From assembly GCA_047967505.1 (NCBI GenBank), contig CM106539.1: 64,000 nucleotides of DNA; one strand, written 5' to 3'. This DNA comes from Dipteris shenzhenensis. Taxonomy: Eukaryota; Polypodiophyta; Polypodiopsida; Gleicheniales. Both the position numbers and the translations under genes were made by a program. Shown here in pieces: positions 10,615 to 22,696 of this stretch. The number at the start of each line of letters is the position of its first letter. The stretch's first letter is position 1. The notes under the pieces were generated by a model. It was not told the DNA's origin. It ran no database searches and saw only the letters and a program-made list of their open reading frames with translations.

Positions 10615-12130
10615 CAAAAAAAAAAAAAAACTATTTGGGGGAACCAGTATTTGGCGCATGGAGAGACATTCACCCCAAAAAAATTTTTAAAAAAATGGCT
10701 AGATGGCCGCAGGTGTGAGTAGGCATGACTTTGGGCCCCAATCGGGGTCCCCATCTGGCCCAAAGTCACGCTTGCTCATACTTCGGGCCATCTAGCCTTT
10801 CTTTTACAAATATTTCTTAGGGGAATGTCTCTCCTTGCTCTAGATAGTGGTTCCCAACAAATAAAAGAGAAAAAAAATTATTTGAAAAAATATTAGGCAA
10901 TCTTGAACCCCAAAAAAAAAAAAAAACTTGGGGGGACCACTATTAGGCATCCTTGATTTGTTGGGAACCAATATTTGGGCCATGGAGGGACATCCCCCCC
11001 CAAAAAATTTTGAAAAAAAAATGGCCAGATGGCCCCAGGTGTGAGTAGGCGCGACTTTGGGTCAGACATGACCCCATCTAGCCCAAAGTTGCGCCTACTC
11101 ACACCTGAGGCCATCTGCCCATTTTTTTCCAAAATTTTTGGGGGGGGGGAAATGTCTCTCCATGCCTCAACTATTGGTTCCCAACAAAGAAAATAGAGAA
11201 AAAGTTATATTAGGCAATCTTAAACCCCCCCTCCAAAAAACCTATTTGGGGAAACCACTATTAGGCAACCTTGATTTGGGGGAATCAGTATTTGGGGCAT
11301 GGAGAAACATTCCCCGTCTAGCCCAAAGTCGTGCCTGCTCACACTTGGGGCCATCTAGCCATTTTTTTCAAAATTTCTTGGTGGGAATGTCTCTCCATGC
11401 CCCAAATACTGGTTCCCAACAAATAAAACAAAAAGAAAGTTATATGGAAAAATATTAGATAATCTTGAACCCCCCCTCCAAAAAACCTATTTGGGGGAAC
11501 CACTATTAGGCAACCTTGATTTGAAAAAATATTAGGCAATCTTGAAAAACCCCCCCCTCCAAAAAACCTATTTGGGGGAGCAGATTTTACGGAACATTGA
11601 TTTGGGGAAACTAGTATTTGGGGCATGGAGAGACATTCCCCCACAAAAATTTTGAAAGAAAATGGCCAGATGGCCCTAGGTATGAGCAGGCACGACTTTG
11701 GGCCTGGCCCACAGTCACGCCTGCTCACACTTGGAGCCATCTGGCCATTTTCTCAAAAAAATTTTGGGCGAATGTCTTTCCATGGCCCAAATACTGGTCC
11801 CTAACAAATAAAAGAGAAAAAAAGTTATTTGAAAAAATATTAGGCAATCTTGAACCACTATTAGGCAACCTTGATTTAGGGGAACCACTATTTCCCCCAA
11901 AAAAATTTTGAAAAAAAAAGGCCAGATGGCCCTAGGTGTGACAGGCACGACTTTGGGCCAAACAACATCCTCGTCTGGCCCAAATTCACGCCTGCTCAGA
12001 CCTAGGGCCATCTGGCAATTTTTTTTGTAACTTTTTTGGGCGAATGTCTCTCCATGCCCCAAATAGCGGTTCCCAACAAATAAAATAACAAAAATGTGAA
12101 TTGGGAAAATTTTAGGCAATCTCGACCCCC
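10615..12130. repeat. Array of five ~200-bp palindromic elements
   Basis: Five imperfect palindromes lie in series, centred near 10,745, 11,070, 11,320, 11,705 and 11,965. Each arm runs from GGAACCAGTATTTGGGGCAT through GGAGAGACATTCCCC, an A/T run, TGGCCAGATGGCCC and a GTGAGTAGGC block to a central GACTTTGGGC. The arm is then mirrored in reverse. The third copy has lost most of its left arm. Between palindromes lies a shared spacer (TATTAGGCAATCTTGA and a C-rich run). Nothing is coding. The structure fits foldback or MITE-like DNA amplified in place. Confidence 0.85.
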
Positions 12131-14475
12131 TAGTTCCATCCAAGTCTGCAACCAAATATTATGCCTACATGCAGGCGCAATTGATTTGATCTAGCAAGTT
12201 CTCTTTTTTTCTTTTTTTAAACACTCGAAGAAAACAACCTTGTTTGGAGGCCCATATCTTCTAAATGGTGCAAGATATGAAAATAGTTCATAACATAACT
12301 TTCAACAATTTTTTGATTCCCTACAACTTTTATTATCTCTTTCTGTCCAAATTCGCCATCTAAGGCTTCAAATGTGCATTTAGAATTGGGCACGTATATC
12401 CAAGCTAAGAAAACACTTCAGAGTGCCTTTTTTACATCTTTGGGCCATTATTTGCCCATCTAAATGGTTGAACCATGTAAATCACAAAGTATTAAAGTTG
12501 TAGCTTGGTGTAAAATCTACAACTCTCTCTTACAGACTTTTTCCAAAATCAATCATCTTCTCAGACATATTTGTCTTTCCAAAGTGCTCACTCTTAATAT
12601 GTTAATGAAATTGTGAAAACAAATCATGGAAGCAAAAATACAATGCAATGACCTATGGCCTCACAATGGGTACTCACAAAAAGTACACATATGATACTCT
12701 ACAAGGTTGATCTACAAATTCTATTCATGGTTTATATATGTCCCATGTGCATCCCTTTCACTTTTACATGCATATGCATATTATACTCCAAGATTGACCT
12801 ATTACATAAATTCAATCATATTTATTTCTTATGTATTATGTCCTCTAGTTATTGTTTTAGTGTTTACACTAAAACAAATAAGAACAAATCTCACTCTTAA
12901 ACTTTTAGAGACAATTTGTCATTACAAATAATTGTTACCTTATACAAGAATCATAGATATTATACATATGTATGCCCCTAATAGTCTTATTATACCTCAA
13001 TTCAATAGCATGCATATGCATGGACATGTTCTATGCTTATGGTACAATTGATCTACAAAAAACTTTTACTTTTGGATGCGAAACATTAGGATAGGATATG
13101 GATATCATTCATCAAGTCTTGATGGATATGTTAACTTGAACCTTCAAAAGCTTTCCACTTCTTTTAATAAAAAAAATTGAACATTTTTTTCCCACCCTTG
13201 TCATGTTTTCTTATTACTGAATCTTTGCATGCTTGATTTCCACATAATTTAAATTTAAAAATGACGCATTGTGTTTATCACACCCAAATTTTTGGTACAT
13301 TTAAAGATCTTTAAAAAATGTTATATAATTGACAAAATTTATAAAAGCAAAGTTTTTTAATACATATTTAATTATAATATTATTCATGAGTCAAAGTTAT
13401 TAATTGAATTAAAAAATCAATCTAGCTCTAAATATAAGCAATACCTAAAAGTAGAACGTTCTCAAAATGTTACTTAGAGTATTCCATCAAAGCATGTATT
13501 ACTTGGGGGCTCAAGTTGCCAACTCCCATTCTATGTAAATAATAAATATACGTGATCACATGCAATTATATCTGATTGTTCTCAAATGTGATGTAATGTC
13601 CAAAAAGTAAATATAGCTTCAAAATAGCTACATGCATATTTCATATACACAACATAATACATATTAATTTGTCTCATCCATGCATGAGGTGGTATATTTT
13701 GACACCATTGGGATTTTTTAAGTAAATAAAGACTCATCTAACTGAACCTACATAATCTTTAAAAGTAGTACATTTTCAAAGACCATATACCCATTGATTT
13801 AAAATCCCAAACACAACACGTACATTTATACCTCATCCACAAGATTCCAAAGACAACCTACTACCTAATAAAGAAATTCATTCTAAAGAAATCGCCCCAT
13901 GAAATGTTTTCAAGACTTACATCTACACCTCATCGACAAGATCCCACAAACCTAGCTACTCTCATCCATGCACAACCTATTGTCCTTCATCACTAATTCA
14001 TGTCGTAATTCAAAGTTGTCCTGACTAACTAAATACAACAATTAACCTAAAGTAATACATTCTGAAAGAATTAATATGATAATTTACTGAACAAAATATA
14101 GATATCCAATGTGGCATGGTATATTCAATCAAATCATTTTTAGCCAATGTACATGAATGCTTCCATTCAATGAAAGATAGTATTACATCCATGTGCCTTT
14201 CCAATAACTTCTTGATCTTTAACTTTTTTTATCTATAAAAGAAAATAATAATCATTGTAAGGCATGCCCCATTGTGGTCGTGAATTTACTTCTCATAGAT
14301 ATTGTAGTAGCGGTGCTTGGCACGTCCCTAAATAATCAATTTTGATGCTTCCTGACAATTGCAATAAGTAAATCATTAGTATTTCTATAAAATCATTAAC
14401 TTAGTAATAGAAATCAGAATATCTACAAAATAACTTCAAATCAAACAAAGCCTAGGAATCGAATCAAATCAAATC
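12131..14475. other. Long AT-rich non-coding stretch
   Basis: Over 2.3 kb of AT-rich DNA with no recognisable coding sequence, LTR or terminal repeat. Reading frames such as 12,655-12,931 lack protein-like composition. I see nothing I can name. Confidence 0.4.
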
Positions 14476-14518
14476 TTTATTGTGTCCACTACATCATGAT
14501 TCATACGAATCCATTTGC

Positions 14519-14713
14519 TTCTCTCTCTCTCTCTCTCTCACTCTCACTCTCTCTCTCTCACTCTCATCTCTCTCTCTCTCTCTCACACACACACACCCCA
14601 TGGGAATCCATCTCTCTCTCTCTCTCACACAGACACACACACACACACAATTTTTTAGTGAAATCACACATTTTTTTTTGTGAAATCACACGCGTGCACA
14701 TAATGCATGGGAA

Positions 14714-14760
<47 letters not shown>
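14519..14760. repeat. CT and CA microsatellite block
   Basis: Three (CT)n blocks (14,519-14,583, about 14,612-14,627, about 14,719-14,760) alternate with (CA)n runs (about 14,582-14,596 and 14,627-14,649). The phrase ATGGGAATCCATCTCTCT occurs twice (about 14,599 and 14,707), showing that flank and microsatellite were duplicated together. Confidence 0.95.
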
Positions 14761-14763
<3 letters not shown>

Positions 14764-14924
14764 ACAAAGTCCTCTCACCCTCGCTCCCATACAAGCCCCT
14801 TTCGAGCAATCCCAAAATGAAGTACTCCTTCAAAATGTGTCTTACATCTAGTCTAGGGGAAGAGGAGTGCTTCATAAATATGAAAATAATGGGAGAAAGA
14901 AACGAGAAAGAGATTGAGAGGATG

Positions 14925-15115
14925 AGGCTAAGAGCAAGAAGAGGTTGTGAGGATGTTGCGAGGAGGCTAAGGATATTGAGAGAGGGAGGATGAGTTGAGG
15001 TTGAGAGGAGGAAGCTGAGAGGAGGCTGAGAGGAGAAAGAGGTTGAGAGGAGGAGGTTGAGGGGAGGTTGAGAAGAGAAGGAGGAGGCTGAGAGGAGAAA
15101 GAGGCTAGGAAAAAT
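14925..15115. repeat. GAGG-rich polypurine tract
   Basis: About 190 bp of degenerate tandem GAGAGGAGG/GAGGTTGAGAGGAGG/GAGGCTGAGAGGAG units, almost all purine on the plus strand. Such long strand-asymmetric purine tracts can form triplex DNA. The antisense frame (14,564-15,361) is only the Ser/Pro/Leu translation of this tract, not a gene. Confidence 0.85.
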
Positions 15116-15119
15116 GTCA

Positions 15120-17040
15120 GGAGTCAATGGGAATACTTTGGAAGGCCTCTTGGGAGGTGTTTGGGGGGTTGGGGACACTTTTGAAAAATTTTGCTTTTTT
15201 GGAGGGAAAAAAACTCGCGATTTTGGAAGCCCACTGAGTGAGGGAGGAGGGTAGGGGCACCATGAAAAAGTCAAGGGAGGGAGTAAATGCCCCAAGAGGT
15301 GGTGGGGAAAAGAGGAGGCAAGTGGGAGCCTAATGGAGACCAAGGGACGTCTCTCCACCAATGAAAGGCCAATATGGAATCCTCCATTCTTTTAATGCCC
15401 AAGCCTTCCCATTGGCTAGTTTACTAATCACAAATCTTAAGGGACTAATCCAAGACGCCCTTTTAGAGTCCAAAATTCCCCTAATGTGAACACTCAGGGT
15501 AGACATTGGTTTGAGAAGGTGGGGATTTGTGAATGATGTTCGGAGACCCAACCGCTCGCCCAACATTTAGCAAGCCTATTGTTTTATGGCCCATTACATC
15601 TCCTTCTACATAGTGATTGTGAACGTAGCTTCTCCTTATACTCCAGTGCCTTATCCTGCAAATTCACTAAATTGATACCTTGACCATTAAGGCTAGGAAT
15701 TAAATTTGCACCTCTTTCCCCCACCACCACCTCTTTCCTAAATTCCTAGCCTATTTGTCATAAAATCATTGCATTAAGGCTAGGAATTATAACCAACTTT
15801 ACACTTTTAATTACTATTTCTCAGTAACAAGAAAAAATCATGACGTATTTTATCTGATAATAGAGAAAGAGGAGCACCATTTAAAAATGAATACATCTTT
15901 ATTGCCAAGGTGTTGCCTTGTATGAAATTGTTGATATGGTTAAGAATATACCATATAGCATGATCAGACCCCCTCACCTTATTCAGGCAAGATGCCCCAA
16001 TTGTTGCACAACTTCTCTTCAAATACATCGCATATGGTTTGATACATCAAGATTCTTTTTTGTTGGGAGTAAAAATTTTAAATGCCAAAAAACCCATGCT
16101 TGGAACCACAAAACTTGGAACGAAGCTCTCAACTGGATAGATCCCATGACCCTAGTCCTTTTACCAGAGGCTAAGGTCTTTTTGCCATAATTTAGCCTGA
16201 GAAGTTAGCCTTTTCTAATCTTTTTGCAAACCACGATCGGTGAACATAGTTGTGATCATAGTTGTGAGAGCAACCTTGAAAGAGATCGGTGAACGCATCA
16301 TAAGTTCCTTGAATGGGCTGGAGTAGCAAATCCAAGGAACTTATCTATAAGTGCCCTTGGCTATGAGACATGGATCTAGCCGAGATAAAGACGTGGCTAG
16401 CACCTCCAATGTGCAAAGATGACTAATAGGGAAAAAACTTCTAGGGGATGCTAAACATCACTCCACCCACATGCAAATAAGGGGTTTAGTGTTCCCTAAT
16501 GGCAAATAAATCCATAAAAGTAACAAAAGGTGGCGAGTAAAGTAAAGAAATTAGCATCAAGGGAAACTATAAATATCATGGCAATCATGTGTATGATAAT
16601 CCCTTGAAGTGTGATTCCAAGCATTGATCTAAACACTCATAATCCACCTTAAAGTGAGGAATATAACAAACATGGATAGGTATGTGCCAAATCACTAGGC
16701 CCATATTCTCCTTATCTCGCCATTTCCTGCCAATATGAATCACATAGTCCTATCATGTATGGGTTCAATTTGCAATTGATACATCATGCCCACCAAGCTT
16801 AATAATGGTGACCATACTATAGGAACACCCCTAGAGACAAGGAGCCCCAAGGGAAGGGGTTTGTGTTGCCTACTATTTCAATTTATCAAACTACTTCTCC
16901 ACCCTTTTGTCACTTCTCATTTAGTAAAACAAGATAACATAAGATAAGAAGCCCCTTTTTCAACCATTTTCTGCTCAAGGCCATGATTAAATTAAACAAC
17001 AAAAAATAAATAATAACAATTTCACAAGGGCCCATTCTAG
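15120..17040. other. No recognisable genes
   Basis: About 1.9 kb of moderately AT-rich DNA. Frames at 15,330-15,566, 15,807-16,028 and 15,918-16,190 have no recognisable domain. No LTR ends were found. Confidence 0.35.
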
Positions 17041-18230
17041 ATGACAAGCAACAGATTAAGCAAGCAATGCAGTCACTTCAATACAAGGCAAAAGTGGGCA
17101 AAATAGTCGGCCTCACACCCATGAGGAGACAGGCCCTAGAAGGGGACCATATCCAAGAGGTCACCATCGATGGAAGAGGCATTTTCCTCCTCCAGCTGAG
17201 CTCCCTCCACAAAACCCTAGCACTCGTCGAGCACATGCCATTGTCTTGGGCGCTCAATGGGTGTACCTCTTCCCCTAGTACCATGAGTTCATAGTGGAGG
17301 ACATGGATTCGGACTCACCACGTCCCCCTCTTCTCGATGACACTATGATTCTCGAGGCTTCCGCGAGAGCGCTGGGCCATTGTCTCTTCCATAGGATGAG
17401 CTTTTGGTGCACTACTAGAGTCACCCATGGAGTCGACACTGGCACTCATGGGCAGATGATGGAGTCCCACCCACAGCTCCAATTGGTTGTAGAGAGCCTG
17501 GAGTCCCTACCAGAGGTAATCCTTCGAGAGACTCTTGAGGGGGGACCGCTTCAACAAAGATTAGGCATTTCTAAGTTATGAGGCCAGTGTCTTAGGTGCA
17601 AGCAGATGGGCCACTTATCTTGTGACTGCACAAGAGGTCCCCCCCAGTATAGACTGAGACAGCAAAGGGATCACTAAGAGGATAGGACCTAGCGACCCCA
17701 CAAGCAGCCGCAGCAGCAGTAGGAGTCCCAAACTCCATGGGTGGAGCTCTCTGAGAGTAAGTGGACCAGGGCGAAGAAAAAGAAACCAAGCAAGTGGGCC
17801 AAAAAGAATCGCATACATCGCGCTAATCGTGAAAAGAGAGTGTAGGCAACCACCCACTCCCAAGAGGACCAATCACGTGACCCTCCTTTAGGTGGCCCAC
17901 TGACTCTCGAGAGTGTGCCTCCAGTTCCTCCAACAGATCTCCCTAGAGCCAGGGCTCCAAGCGCACACGCACCCCTGTAGCAGCAACAAGCCAAAGAAGC
18001 TTCCAGGAGGTTGCTCCTCCACCCACTCACCCCCCACCACCACAGTTGTACAGGAGAAGGCCCAGAGTTCCCAAGCTCCCGAGCAACAACGATCCCCCTC
18101 TTTCGCATCTCCTGGCATCCCTTCTCCTTGCCCCTAACCACGTCGAACCCTTCCTACCCCCCTCCCCCCCCTCTCCTTTCTCTCCTCCTACCCCCTCTTT
18201 AGTCCACCCCCTCTCCTGTTATCACCCTTG
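17041..18230 (+). pseudogene. LINE ORF1 (gag-like) relic with CCHC zinc knuckle
   Basis: A frame at 17,067-17,287 (DGRGIFLLQLSSLH block), continued in another frame (17,230-17,580), resembles the DUF4283-type N-terminal region of plant LINE ORF1. A zinc knuckle, CLRCKQMGHLSCDC (CX2CX4HX4C), lies at about 17,590-17,632 in a third frame. A basic, then Pro/Ser-rich tail follows to about 18,230. Several frameshifts break it. It ends where a LINE ORF2 tail begins in the opposite orientation, so the two are separate insertions. Confidence 0.6.
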
Positions 18231-18629
18231 TCACTTGCCAAGGTATGTGACCGTGTGCGAAATCTGGCAATATTCCTACGATAGAGAAGAGGTATAGGAG
18301 TACTAATGTATGGCCGAGCAGGGGCATCTGGTGTCATGAAAGATGACCAGCATAAAGGACTTATTTGATCTTGATAGTATTCTAGCTTGGTCCTCTTTTC
18401 TGCTGTCAACCATTAGGTTTGTAGAGTGCATAGTAGGGACAACTGGAATTCTTGCATCTTGACCTTTTCAAGGGGCATAGTCAGGTATGATTTCACTTTC
18501 CATTTGTTGAACCATTTCCTTATATTTGTCCCCCATCCTGTGCAGATGATCTTGCTTTTATGATTCTTCTGAAGTTTCATACTAGCAGTCCATGCTCTAT
18601 GTGGCAATCTTTCTTTTGGCATTTGTTGT
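18188..18629 (-). pseudogene. LINE ORF2 C-terminal fragment
   Basis: The minus strand encodes a region closely parallel to the LINE tail at 35,571-36,424: KERLPHRAWTAS, then SKIICTGWGTNIRKWFNKW, an in-frame stop at 18,413, then TKLEYYQDQ and RRNIARFRTRSH. It stops exactly where the chromovirus LTR begins at 18,630. The matching upstream ORF2 part is on the far side of that element (25,981-26,790), so this is one half of a LINE split by the insertion. Confidence 0.8.
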
Positions 18630-20228
18630 TGTCACGGGGGCGTGAAATTCTAAGTACTTTAATGTACTACAAGACCGTGACAACTTTGGTTTTAAAAGTC
18701 CAAGCATGGGCCTAATAATGTGTAATTAAACGCGGCATGGTGCCTAGCACATAAGCATAATTAATCCCTAGGCCCAAAGGCATTCCGAGGAATTAAAAGA
18801 GTGGTTGTTGGGAAATGATGATGTGGCATTTTTAATGGGCCCCCTAGAGAGTCATGTACCTTCAGTGGCCCCCCTAAAGTTCCAGGTGGCTCTAGTGCCT
18901 TCTACATGCTCCTTTGCCATTCCTGGACCTTCTTGAGCCTTCTAAACTTCACATGTGTGGTTTTCTGTAAAATCTTCTCCATTTGTTGAGATTTTGGATT
19001 GGTTTTTCAACCTCCTTCAGCTGAATTCCGTTTTTCTTCATAACTCCTCACCCGTTTGGATTCCTCGACTTCCAATTGGCCTGATGGCTTCCCCTCTGCC
19101 TCCCCTTTGCAGTGATATGCTTTTCCCTCCGTGCGTTTGGTAGAATGGGCAGAGCTGAGTACTTCTTTTGCTGGTCAAATTTGCAAAAGTGGCTTTTTCT
19201 GGACCTTTTTGCTTCTACCACCTCCTGGGCCTCTCCTCTTGCAAAGCTACAGCTTCCTGTCAAATTTTGAGTGGTCCCACACGCTGATTGACTGGGTTTT
19301 CTCAGTTTTGGAGGACTTTCCGGCGATGAAACTTCTCCAAAACCTTCTCAATGCATTCCTCTTTGAAGCACGCTTCTTTTGAACCCAAGAACTCCCATTT
19401 CTTCGCGACAGAAGTGCTTCTTTTTGCATTTTTCAATGGAATTCTTGCTGGTCGGCTCTTGTAAATGCTCTTTCTTTATGCCTTTGCACTCCTCTTTGGC
19501 TGAGAATGCAATTGGGCATTGGCTACTATGTCCTCTTGGCGATTGAGGACTTGGTTCGAGTTTTCAAGGCTTGGTGAGTTGTGATTTTGCTGCTGCAATT
19601 TCTTTTTGCCATAAGCTATTGGTTGGCCTCGTGTGCCGCCTCTTTCTTGGCTCACAAGTGCCCAAGCAGTGCTACATGAGTCATTCTTTGGTTGGGTACT
19701 TTGTTGATTTTATTTTGGAGCTTTGAAAAGCTTTGTGAATGCCATCTGGAAACCACTCAAAGAGAGCAGCTGGGGTGCAGTGTGATTGCATCCTGGACAG
19801 CCAATGGAATTGCACTCGGAAAAGAGAATGCCTTTGGGTTAAGCCTATGGGTTAAGTGCACTTATATGATGGTGTTCTATGCTTGAAAGCCTTGCGTAGG
19901 CTTAGTGAATTGGGGCTGCGTGCTCAATTGCAGGGAAGTTCTCCAGATGCAACTTGTAATCATTTCACTGTGAAATATAAAGAAATACCGAAAGAAACGC
20001 CACGGTGTTGGGGACCAATCGGGTGCACTTGTCTATGTTTGTTGAGCAGGGGCATTCTAGCCTCCATCCCTTTTTCAGTGGTTTTGTTTGTGAACAAATG
20101 GGTAAATGCCAAATGGTGATCATGCAATGGTTAATGGTTGTGATATATGCTTTGTGAGCTGTAAATAAGTGCTGAAGTGATTAAAGGTTTAGTTCCACTC
20201 CCCTCTGAGTGATTAGAGGCCGGTTCCA
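18630..20228 (+). repeat. 5' LTR of the chromovirus
   Basis: It starts TGTCACGGGGGCGTGAAATT. The sequence matches the 3' LTR from 18,630 to about 20,087. The end is uncertain. Either it lies at the TTTTTCA at 20,077, or at the TTCCA ending at 20,228, which is followed one base later by a plausible primer-binding site beginning TGGTTCCATTG. I prefer the second, since matching sequence continues past 20,077. Confidence 0.8.
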
Positions 20229-20339
20229 TTGGTTCCATTGTCGGGATACCACACTCTTTCTCAAGAGGTGGGCCTCCGTAGTTTGGTAGAAGGATATCTT
20301 TGCTGCACTTTTTGACAGCTGAATATTACAACCATAAAC

Positions 20340-21927
20340 ATGGTGAGTACCCATGAGCAAGAGAGCTCCACAACTCCTCAAAGGAGAAGGCAGGAAAGCC
20401 TTAATGATCCAGCTAGTGTACAATTGCAGGGAGCACAACAAATGCCTTTTGAGTAGGCCACACATGAAGCTACAACTGAGATCAACGGTGATACTAGTTC
20501 TAGCAGTGAGTCAGATGATGCTACTATGTTGAATGCACAGCTTGCAAGTGCAATGACTGCTTTGACTCAGCTGGCTCAAAATTTGGCTCAGATTGTGCAA
20601 ACAAATGCCAAGAAGAAGAAGAAATCAACAAAGCACAAGCACGAAAAGAGTGAGTACACACATGCATCAGCTTCTCATGGCGGACCGCACACTCATGCAT
20701 CAGTTTCCCATGACGGACAGCCATCAAAAATGACTCAGAAAGTGACTTCCAAGAGAGAGGAATCACCCAAAAGAGCACTTGAGAAAGAGGTACAAAAAAT
20801 ACAGCCAGTGCAACCATATGAGCAGCCAACACAAGGCCTTGGTTTGGGTACTTCTACTCCTCAAAATAATAATGTGCAGTCCATAAATGTGGCTCAACCA
20901 CCTGAACCATATTTGAGGCAGCAACCTGAATATTTTGGTACAGATTCTATCTTTGATGCTATGTTGATTTCACCACCAATTGGGCATAGAAAGCAAGCCA
21001 TGTATGACAATGTGGGAATGCAGCCAGGCATGCAAGCCACAGCATATGCTCCCATGCCTAATGTTCAGCCAAGCATGGCTCTCCCTAGTGAAGGGAATGC
21101 TACAAATATACAGCCATCTTTGGGACAGCCAATATCAAACGTATATAAAGAATTTAAGGATGGTGGTTCTCATGTCAAGTTTGATACATATAATGGAGTA
21201 CAGGACACGTACAAAGCCCTCACATTCCTTCAACAGTTTGATGTTGCATTTCTTGGGGGTTTGTTTACAAAAGCATCCAAGATGAGGAAGGTTGCCACAT
21301 TTTTGAAACGCAATGCACTTAAGTGGTATACCAACCTTATGCTTCATGGAGATGCACCTGCTACTTGGCTGGAATTTAAGCAAGTGTTCTCTTCTACTTG
21401 GCTTACTCCAACTTTTAAAGTTGAAGTACTTTCACACTGGCATGACTTGTCATACAAACTTTACAAGAATCTTGATGATTACACCCAAAGGTTTTGGGAT
21501 GTTTTGCTGCCATTGAGCTCTTACAGGCATGTTTCTTTGAAAGAGCAAATAGAGAGGTACTGTTGTGGATTGCCTAGTGAGCTACGTGATTATTGCATCA
21601 AAACCAAGGTGGGTTCTATGACTCAATTAAATGCAAGGATAGCATATGCATGGATGCAGGAGAAGAATTTGGGCTTTATGGACAGCAAGAAAGAAGACAA
21701 CAAATGGGCTGCCAAACACCAGGATAAGGACATCAAATCTGAAAATAAAAATTATGGCAAACGACCGTTTCAAAAGGGAGGAAAAGCCTAATTCAAAGCT
21801 GGTCAAAGGCGTGGACAACCTAATAAACAACCCCGTACCAAGTTATCTGATGAAGAGAAAAAGTCACTCATGGAGTAAATCAAATGTTTTATATGCAAAG
21901 GAGAGGGACACCGCTCTTATGATTGCC
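20340..21927 (+). pseudogene. Gag of the chromovirus
   Basis: The best start is ATG at 20,340. That frame meets TAG at 20,454 and continues in register with a 421-codon stretch from 20,526. It then passes TAA at 21,789 and TAA at about 21,876 before the nucleocapsid knuckle CFICKGEGHRSYDC (about 21,884-21,925). The core (about 21,150-21,670) has the retrotransposon gag fold signature: FLKRNALKWYTNLM, TWLEFKQVF, YTQRFWDVLLPL. The N-terminal part is Gln/Pro-rich and basic. The three in-frame stops make it non-functional as a single protein, though the middle part remains open. Confidence 0.85.
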
Positions 21928-22028
21928 CATTCAAGAAAAGAGACAGGTCAGATGATGATAAGAATGGTGATAAATAGGCTGATCGGAAGGGCAAAAGGCC
22001 TAAACCTTCCGCAGGACTTCTTCTAGAT

Positions 22029-22362
22029 GTGATTGGGACTTTGCCACATGCACATGATGAAGAAATGAAAAAGATTGAGATGTGCAGAGCATGGGAAATT
22101 TTCAAAAATCAAAATTGTTTGTTTTTCTTTGATTCTGGGGCAAAGGCGAATTTCATAACTCCTGATATGGCAGGAAGGCTTGGCATCAAGCTTAAGGAAA
22201 TGGAGCCATCCGGCATGTATGATATGGCCAACCCTGAACTCAACACACCTGTCACTCCTATCATTGGCAAGTTGAGGATGCATATCTAGGGATATCAAGA
22301 TGCAGAGGACTTCTACATTATGCCTTTGCCAGAGTGTGATGCTTTGCTTGGGATACCTTGGA
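22029..22362 (+). pseudogene. Aspartic protease of the chromovirus
   Basis: The catalytic DSGA motif lies in FFDSGAKANFITPD at about 22,128, and the second conserved block DALLGIPW ends at about 22,361. The two are separated by a TAG at 22,287. Just after IPW the frame changes to sequence with no protease or RT character and then RNase H, marking the left edge of the internal deletion. Confidence 0.8.
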
Positions 22363-22696
22363 TATACAGGATGCTGAATTATACTTGCAGACATACGAGA
22401 AGGAAATGTTAGCAGTGATACATGCTTTGACCACATGGAAACATTACCTTCCTGGAGCTGATTTTTATGTGCAGACAGATCATCAATCACTTAGATATTT
22501 TCTCACGCAGAGAAAATTATCTGAAAAGCACATGAGATGGACTAACTTCCTCTCAATGTTTCATTTTCAAATTATACATGTGCCGAGTAACAAAAATGTC
22601 GTAGCTGATGCACTTTCCAAGAAACCACAGCCTGAAGCAGTCTCCAAGAAACCCAGTGTTTCAGCAGTGAGCATTGCTTACAACAATGTATGTTAA
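22358..22696 (+). pseudogene. RNase H domain of the chromovirus
   Basis: Typical gypsy RNase H: YEKEMLAVIHALTTWKHYLP, then TDHQSLRYFLTQ, RWTNFLSMFHFQIIHVPS and NVVADALSK. The first part of the domain and the whole reverse transcriptase before it are missing, because the deletion joins protease codons to this point. Confidence 0.9.

Noticed and set aside
10384-12155. Minus-strand frames of 79-146 codons
   Set aside because: They repeat with the palindromic array and have the same low-complexity content on both strands.
14564-15361. 265-codon minus-strand frame
   Set aside because: Translation is Ser/Leu/Pro-rich because it is the complement of GA-rich repeats; no domain and no codon structure.
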